From Rhodovulum robiginosum (GTDB lineage: Bacteria; Pseudomonadota; Alphaproteobacteria; Rhodobacterales; Rhodobacteraceae), in contig NZ_RWGU01000050.1 in assembly GCF_003944755.1 (NCBI RefSeq), positions 310,001 through 374,000 on the forward strand: a DNA stretch of 64,000 nucleotides, written 5' to 3'. A model generated the notes under the pieces. The model was not told the origin of the DNA. It did no database searches and worked only from the letters and a program-made list of their open reading frames with translations. Within the stretch, counting starts at the first letter, position 1. The number at the start of each line of letters is the position of its first letter. This document shows, in pieces, positions 59,466 through 64,000 of the stretch. The position numbers were made by a program, and so were the translations under genes.

Positions 59466-59987
59466 ATGCGCCTGTTTGCCGCCCTCATGATCGTGATTGC
59501 CACCGCCCTGCCGTCGTCGGCGCGCGAAAGCTTCAGCTTTGCCTCGATCGATGGTGGCGAGATCTCGCTTGACGATTACGCAGGCCGCCCGGTGCTGGTG
59601 GTCAACACCGCCTCGCGGTGCGGCTTCACCCCGCAATACGATGACCTGCAGACGCTGCACGAGCGCTACGGGCCGAAGGGCCTTCTGGTGCTTGCCGTGC
59701 CCTCCGACGATTTCCGGCAAGAGCTGTCCAGCGAGCAAGAGGTCAAGGATTTCTGCGACACCAATTTCGGCCTCACCTTGCCGATGACGGAGATCACCCA
59801 TGTCAAGGGCAAGGGCGCGCACCCGTTCTACCGCTGGCTGGCCAAGTCGAAGCGGTGGGAGCCGGGTTGGAACTTCAACAAGGTCCTGCTTGATGGTGAC
59901 GGCGAGGTCGTCGTGACCTACGGGTCGTTTCTCAAGCCCACCGCGCCCAAACTGACCCGCAAGATCGAGCAGTTGCTGGCGCAGTGA
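59466..59987 (+). CDS. Exported glutathione-peroxidase-family protein
   Basis: 173 aa with a signal peptide (1-19). Catalytic Cys is in NTASRCGFTPQY; the later PSDDFRQELSSEQEV carries the conserved Gln in RQEL although the usual NQF has become DDF; WNFNKVLLDGDG contains the Trp and Asn of the tetrad. It reduces peroxides in the periplasm using thioredoxin-like or glutathione donors. A GTGA overlap with the following histone-deacetylase-like gene, and an ATGA overlap beyond that, define a three-gene operon. Confidence 0.88.
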   Translation: MRLFAALMIVIATALPSSARESFSFASIDGGEISLDDYAGRPVLVVNTASRCGFTPQYDDLQTLHERYGPKGLLVLAVPSDDFRQELSSEQEVKDFCDTNFGLTLPMTEITHVKGKGAHPFYRWLAKSKRWEPGWNFNKVLLDGDGEVVVTYGSFLKPTAPKLTRKIEQLLAQ

Positions 59988-61099
59988 GCGTGCCCCGGCT
60001 GATCGGATCGGAGATCTTCCGCCGGTCCGGCTATGGCGCCTGGCACCCGCTCAGGGTGCCGCGCGTGTCCACGGTGCTCGACCTCAGCCGCGCGCTGGGC
60101 TGGCTGCCGTCGGACCGCTACATCGTCGCGCCCCGCGCCAAGCCTGCGGCATTGACGCTGTGGCACAGCCCCGACTACATCGCGGCGCTCGAACGCGCCG
60201 AGGCGGCGCAGGCGGTCAGCGAGGCCGAGCGCGGCCGGTACGGGCTGGGCACCCCGTCCAACCCGGTTTTCCCAGAGATGTACCGCCGCCCCGCCACCGG
60301 CGCCGGCGGGTCGCTGCTGGCGGGAGAGCTGCTGGCAAAGGGCGGCGTGATCTACCACCCGGCGGGCGGCACCCATCACGGGATGCCGGCGCGGGCCGGT
60401 GGGTTTTGCTACCTCAACGACCCGGTGCTGGCGATCCTGTCGCTCAGGCGCGCGGGCGTCGGGCGTATCGCCTATGTGGATATCGACGCGCACCACCCCG
60501 ACGGGGTGGAAGTGGCCTTTGCCGACGATCCCCAAACGCTGATGATCTCGGTCCACGAGGAACGGCGCTGGCCCTTTACCGGCGGGTTGCAGGACCGCGG
60601 CGGCGGCAACGTGTTCAACCTGCCGGTGCCGCGGGACTTTAACGATACCGAGATGGCAGCGGTGCTGGACCGGCTGATCCTGCCCCGCGTGGCGGCCTTT
60701 CGCCCCGAGGCGGTGGTGCTGCAATGCGGGGCCGACGCGGTGGAGGAAGACCCGCTCAGCCGATTGTCGCTGTCGAACAACGCGCATTGGGCGGTGGTGG
60801 CGGCGCTGGCGCCTCTCAGCCCGCGCTACCTGGTGCTGGGCGGCGGCGGCTATAACCCGTGGTCGGTGGGCCGGCTCTGGACGGGCGTCTGGGCCACGCT
60901 GAACGGGCTCGACATTCCCGACCGCCTGCCCGAGGCTGGGGCGGCCGTGCTGAGGGGCCTGTCCTGGACCGGCAGCCGCCGGGGCAAGGCGCCCCCCGCG
61001 CACTGGTTCGACACGCTGCGCGACGCGCCGCGACCGGGGCCGCTACGCGACGAGCTGCGCGACCGCCTGGCGGCGCTTGAGAAACGGGAGCCCCCATGA
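59984..61099 (+). CDS. Histone-deacetylase-superfamily protein (AcuC-like)
   Basis: 371 aa from a GTG overlapping the previous stop. The arginase-deacetylase fold is clear: PAGGTHHGMPARAGGFCYLNDP with the catalytic His pair, YVDIDAHHPDGVE giving the zinc Asp and His, ISVHEERRWPFTGG, VVLQCGADAVEEDPLSRL with the second zinc Asp, and LVLGGGGYNP containing the Tyr-like glycine-rich loop. The family removes acetyl groups from lysines or polyamines; bacterial AcuC acts on acetyl-CoA synthetase. ATGA overlap with thpR. Confidence 0.92.
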   Translation: MSVPRLIGSEIFRRSGYGAWHPLRVPRVSTVLDLSRALGWLPSDRYIVAPRAKPAALTLWHSPDYIAALERAEAAQAVSEAERGRYGLGTPSNPVFPEMYRRPATGAGGSLLAGELLAKGGVIYHPAGGTHHGMPARAGGFCYLNDPVLAILSLRRAGVGRIAYVDIDAHHPDGVEVAFADDPQTLMISVHEERRWPFTGGLQDRGGGNVFNLPVPRDFNDTEMAAVLDRLILPRVAAFRPEAVVLQCGADAVEEDPLSRLSLSNNAHWAVVAALAPLSPRYLVLGGGGYNPWSVGRLWTGVWATLNGLDIPDRLPEAGAAVLRGLSWTGSRRGKAPPAHWFDTLRDAPRPGPLRDELRDRLAALEKREPP

Positions 61100-61650
61100 T
61101 CCGCGCCTTCGCCGCGCTCGACATCCCCCAGGCCCAACGGATGGAACTGATGATCGTGCAGCAGGGCCTGCCGGTGCCGCGGCTGGTGCCGCCCGAGAAT
61201 TTGCACCTGACGCTGGTCTTCCTCGGCGAGATCGAGGAGTCGGCGCTGGAGGAGGTGCACCTTGCGTGGCAGGCGTTGCGCATGCCGGGCTTCGAGGTCA
61301 GCCTCAGGGGCCTCAGGGGCCTCGGCGTCTTCGGCGGGGGCAAGCCAAGGGCGGTTTATGCCGGCGCGGCCGAGTGCCCCGGGCTGGCCCGCCTGCAGGC
61401 CAAGCTGGAACAGGCCGCGCGCGGCGCGGGCCTGACGCTGGAGCGGCGGCGCTTCGTGCCCCATGTGACGCTGGCGCGTATCAACCGCCCGCTGGCCGAT
61501 CCCGAGCGGCTGGAACGCCACCTGGCCATGCGCGCCGATTTCGCCGCGCCGCCCTTCGCGGTGGATCACTTCGCGCTTTACCGTTCCGATCTGGGCGCGG
61601 GCGGTGCGCGCTACGAGGAATTGGCGCGCTACCCGCTAGGCCCTGCCTAA
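61096..61650 (+). CDS. thpR: RNA 2',3'-cyclic phosphodiesterase
   Basis: 184 aa of the 2H phosphoesterase family. The two HxT/Sx motifs are HLTLVFLG (about 37-44) and HVTLARIN (about 127-134), the pair that forms the active site. ThpR opens 2',3'-cyclic phosphates at RNA ends. Its ATG overlaps the deacetylase stop. The 3' end overlaps by four bases the convergent dehydratase gene. Confidence 0.92.
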   Translation: MIRAFAALDIPQAQRMELMIVQQGLPVPRLVPPENLHLTLVFLGEIEESALEEVHLAWQALRMPGFEVSLRGLRGLGVFGGGKPRAVYAGAAECPGLARLQAKLEQAARGAGLTLERRRFVPHVTLARINRPLADPERLERHLAMRADFAAPPFAVDHFALYRSDLGAGGARYEELARYPLGPA

Positions 61651-62627
61651 GGGGTCGGCACGCCGCCCTGCAGCACGGTGGCGAACCAGCCGGTATCGAC
61701 ATTGCCGCCGCACAGAATGACGCCGACCTTCTTGCCGGCCATCCGGTCCTTTTCCTGGCAGAGCGCAGCCAGCGACGCGGCCCCCGCCCCCTCGGCCACG
61801 TTGTGGGTGGCGCGAAACATCAGGCGCATCGCCTCTGCGACCTCCGCGTCGCTGACCGCCACAATCCGCTCGGCCCCCTTGGAATAGACCTCGAACGCCT
61901 CTTTCACCGGCACCCGCACCGCCATGCCGTCGGCGAAGGTCCGGGCGCTGTCGGTCTCGACCAGCCGCCCCGCCTCGGCCGAGCGTTTCGCGCAGTCGGC
62001 GTTTTGCGAGACCACCCCGATGATCTGCGTCTTCAGCCCCAGGGCGTCGCGCGCCGCGATCGTGCCGCAAATGCCTGAGCCGCAGCCGATCGGCACGTAG
62101 ACGGCATCGAGATCGGGCCGGGAATGGAACAGCTCCCACGCGTAGCTCGCCACGCCGCGCACCAGCTCCAGGTGGTAGGGCGGCACGGGCATCAGCCCCT
62201 CGGCCGCGGCCACGCGCATCGCCTCGGTCTTGGCGGTGTCGAAATCCGCGCCGTGTTCGATCAGCTCGGCGCCGAAGCCGCGCATCGCGGCGTTCTTTTC
62301 CACCGAATTGCCGTGGGGGACGTAGACCTTTGCGGTCAGCCCGGCCGCGCGCGCCTCGCGCGCCTGGCCCTGCCCGTGATTGCCGCGGGTGGCGGTGCAG
62401 ATGCCCGGCACTTCCGGGTGGGCCCGGCGCAGCCAGTCGATGAAGGTGACAGCGCCGCGCAGCTTGAACGCGCCGGTGGGCGTGTGGTTCTCGTGCTTGA
62501 CCCAGACCTCGGCGCCGGTCGCCTCGGCCAGTTGCGGCCAGGCGTATTGCGGGGTGGCGGGCATGCGGGAATGAACGAGGGCGGTAGCGGCCTCGAGCGA
62601 GTCGCGGCTGAAAAGCGGCTGGGTCAT
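61647..62627 (-). CDS. PLP-dependent threonine-dehydratase-like lyase (EutB-like)
   Basis: 326 aa. PLP lysine is in PTGAFKLRGAV; the phosphate-binding glycine loop is VPIGCGSGICGTIAA. TATRGNHGQGQAREARAAGLTAKVYVP is the substrate loop (ATRGNHGQ core). It lacks the C-terminal ACT regulatory domain of IlvA, like catabolic threonine dehydratase and the hydroxyectoine-use enzyme EutB. It deaminates threonine, serine or a hydroxylated amino acid; no ectoine genes are near. It follows waaA with a four-base overlap, an unusual pairing. Confidence 0.87.
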   Translation of the reverse strand: MTQPLFSRDSLEAATALVHSRMPATPQYAWPQLAEATGAEVWVKHENHTPTGAFKLRGAVTFIDWLRRAHPEVPGICTATRGNHGQGQAREARAAGLTAKVYVPHGNSVEKNAAMRGFGAELIEHGADFDTAKTEAMRVAAAEGLMPVPPYHLELVRGVASYAWELFHSRPDLDAVYVPIGCGSGICGTIAARDALGLKTQIIGVVSQNADCAKRSAEAGRLVETDSARTFADGMAVRVPVKEAFEVYSKGAERIVAVSDAEVAEAMRLMFRATHNVAEGAGAASLAALCQEKDRMAGKKVGVILCGGNVDTGWFATVLQGGVPTP

Positions 62628-63940
62628 GGGCGTGGTCCGGTTTCGGCATGGGCGGAAAGGGCTGGCAGGCCGGCAAGCTCGCCGATGCGCGTCACGAGCG
62701 GCGCAAGCCCGGCCTCGCTGTCCTGCATCCGCACGATCACCGCGACCGCGGCCTTGGCCATGCGCGCGCGGGTGCCCCGGTCGAGGTCGAGACAGGCCTC
62801 GGCCAGCGCGTCGGCGCTGTCGACGCGGCGGCTGGCGCCGGCGGCGGCGAGCGCGGCATAGGCGTCGGCGAAATTCGCAACATGTGGCCCGTGCAGCAGC
62901 GCCGACCCGTGCGAGACGGGCTCGAACGGCGTGTGCCCGCCCTTGTCCACCAGCGACCCGCCGACGAACGTGATCCCGGCCAAGGCGTACCACAGCGGCA
63001 TCTCGCCCATCGTGTCGGCGAGATAGACGGACGTTTCCGGGCCCGGCACCTCGCCCGCGCTGCGCTGGGCGAAGGTCAGGTTCCGAGCCTTGATCATCTC
63101 GACGATCTCGGGCGCGCGGCGCGGGTGGCGGGGCGCGAGGATCAGCCGCATCGCCGGCCGCCGGGCCAGCGCCTGGGCAAAGCCGCGCAGGATCACGCGT
63201 TCCTCGCCCTCATGGGTCGAGGCGGCCAGGAGCGTCGCCTCGTGCGGGAAGCGCGGCAGGAGGCTCGCATACTCGGCCTCGTCGTAGGGCAGGGCGCCGG
63301 CGCCGGATTTCAGGCTGACCACCGGGCCCAGCCGCGCCTCGTCGACGCCGAGCGACAGGAACCGTTCCCGCGAGGCCGCATCCTGAGGCGCGACATAGGA
63401 AAGACGCCCGATCACCCCACGGGCGAGGGACGGAAAGCGCTGCCAGCGGCGCAGGCTGCGCGGCGACATCCGCGCGCCCAGCACCAGAACGGGGCGCTTG
63501 AGATCGGCCATCATCGCCAGGCGGTTCGGCCAAAGCTCGTTCTCGATCACGATCAGCGCCTCGGGCTGCCAGTTGGCCAGGAACCGGCTGAGCGCCCGCC
63601 GGTAGTCGAGCGGCGCAAGCCGCGCGGTGACCCGCGCCAGCCCCCAGCCCGCGACAAGGGCCCGGCCCGTGGCGCTGTTGCAGGTGACCACAAGTGCCAA
63701 TTTGGGGTCGCAAGCCAGCATCGCCTCGATCAGCGGGCGGGCCGCCGCGGCCTCGCCGTTCGAGGCCGCATGCACCCAGATCGTGGCACCCTTGCGTGCC
63801 GCCGCCGGGGCGCCGCCGCCCAGCCGCTCGTCCGCCTCGTCGCGCCGGCGCGCCAGGCGCAGCGCGACAACGGGTGCGGCGAGCGTCAGAAGCAGGCGGT
63901 AAACCAGCACGAAAAAGGCCCTCTCGGTTGGATCAGGCAA
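62624..63940 (-). CDS. waaA: 3-deoxy-D-manno-octulosonic acid transferase
   Basis: 438 aa from a TTG, preceded by only a weak ribosome-binding site. WaaA adds Kdo from CMP-Kdo to lipid IVA in the inner membrane, the first step of the LPS core. N-terminal membrane anchor (FFVLVYRLLLTLAAPVVALRLARRR), then IWVHAASNGEAAAARPLIEAML, LIVIENELWPNRL, and the GT-B nucleotide site ITFVGGSLVDKGGHTPFEP with the conserved Gly-His. Length is slightly above E. coli WaaA (425). Its stop overlaps the start of the threonine-dehydratase-like gene. Confidence 0.92.
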   Translation of the reverse strand: MPDPTERAFFVLVYRLLLTLAAPVVALRLARRRDEADERLGGGAPAAARKGATIWVHAASNGEAAAARPLIEAMLACDPKLALVVTCNSATGRALVAGWGLARVTARLAPLDYRRALSRFLANWQPEALIVIENELWPNRLAMMADLKRPVLVLGARMSPRSLRRWQRFPSLARGVIGRLSYVAPQDAASRERFLSLGVDEARLGPVVSLKSGAGALPYDEAEYASLLPRFPHEATLLAASTHEGEERVILRGFAQALARRPAMRLILAPRHPRRAPEIVEMIKARNLTFAQRSAGEVPGPETSVYLADTMGEMPLWYALAGITFVGGSLVDKGGHTPFEPVSHGSALLHGPHVANFADAYAALAAAGASRRVDSADALAEACLDLDRGTRARMAKAAVAVIVRMQDSEAGLAPLVTRIGELAGLPALSAHAETGPRP

Positions 63941-64000
63941 GGCTTAAGGCGCACCGGGCGGTCTGGCAAGCACCGCGCCCGGCTTGGAATCAACAAAAAT

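Overview
The window looks like a chromosomal segment of an alphaproteobacterium of the order Rhodobacterales (Roseobacter/Rhodobacter group). This is inferred from the very high GC content, the TRAP/TAXI transport system, typical conserved proteins of that group (DUF983, DUF1178, DUF2061, DUF3572, DUF4153, a lysC-ptsP pair), a GAAC-N7-GAAC LexA-type box as used in Rhodobacter, and dense gene packing with four-base ATGA/GTGA/TTGA overlaps. No rRNA, tRNA, CRISPR array, prophage or insertion sequence was recognised.

Region 1 (442-9730) is a seven-gene, fully overlapping operon: a class I HMG-CoA reductase homologue with all catalytic residues, a UbiA-type prenyltransferase, a PEP-synthase/rifampin-phosphotransferase-like dikinase, a BtaA-like (DUF3419) SAM-dependent aminocarboxypropyl transferase, a phytol/dolichol-kinase-like membrane enzyme, a GNAT-like protein and an AMP-forming acyl ligase. 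This combination reads as an uncharacterised lipid or meroterpenoid pathway. It is one of the two strongest candidates for a new system. Next to it are an SGNH-like protein and a GSCFA-domain protein (9783-11645).

Region 2 (11640-18169) is a transport/catabolism unit: a class III aminotransferase divergent from an RpiR regulator with two clear palindromic operators between them, then a TAXI-type TRAP transporter (binding protein, hairpin, fused permease) and a universal stress protein.

Region 3 (18299-35711) is mostly housekeeping or generic: transporters, an orphan imuA-like gene with a LexA box, metG, a NUDIX/DUF983 pair, an EF-hand/Met-rich secreted protein followed by an ECF sigma factor, a probable anti-sigma protein and a metal-sensor-like protein, a PleD-type diguanylate cyclase, a HAD phosphatase, an MttB-family methyltransferase and a DUF4153 membrane protein.

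Region 4 (35780-46757) is a signalling block. An H-NOX-fold protein that appears to have lost its heme ligand is fused translationally to a diguanylate cyclase gene. Then comes a cluster of Ser/Thr kinase, FHA protein, PP2C phosphatase, degenerate P-loop GTPase, large dynamin-like GTPase, second small GTPase, roadblock-like protein and an unknown protein. The kinase-FHA-phosphatase trio is known from type VI secretion regulation, but no secretion genes are present; here it is tied to dynamin-family GTPases. This is the second strong candidate for a new system.

Region 5 (46939-63940) is mainly metabolism: a metallo-beta-lactamase-fold protein, an FAD oxidase, apt, a small RHH protein with a palindrome upstream, mtnP, a SulP transporter, flavin reductase, lysC-ptsP, SDR, DUF1178, and an operon of glutathione peroxidase, histone-deacetylase-like protein and thpR facing an overlapping waaA/threonine-dehydratase-like pair. 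Three copies of a ~55-70 bp inverted repeat (18205, 25911, 49266) each sit between convergent genes and probably act as two-way terminators.
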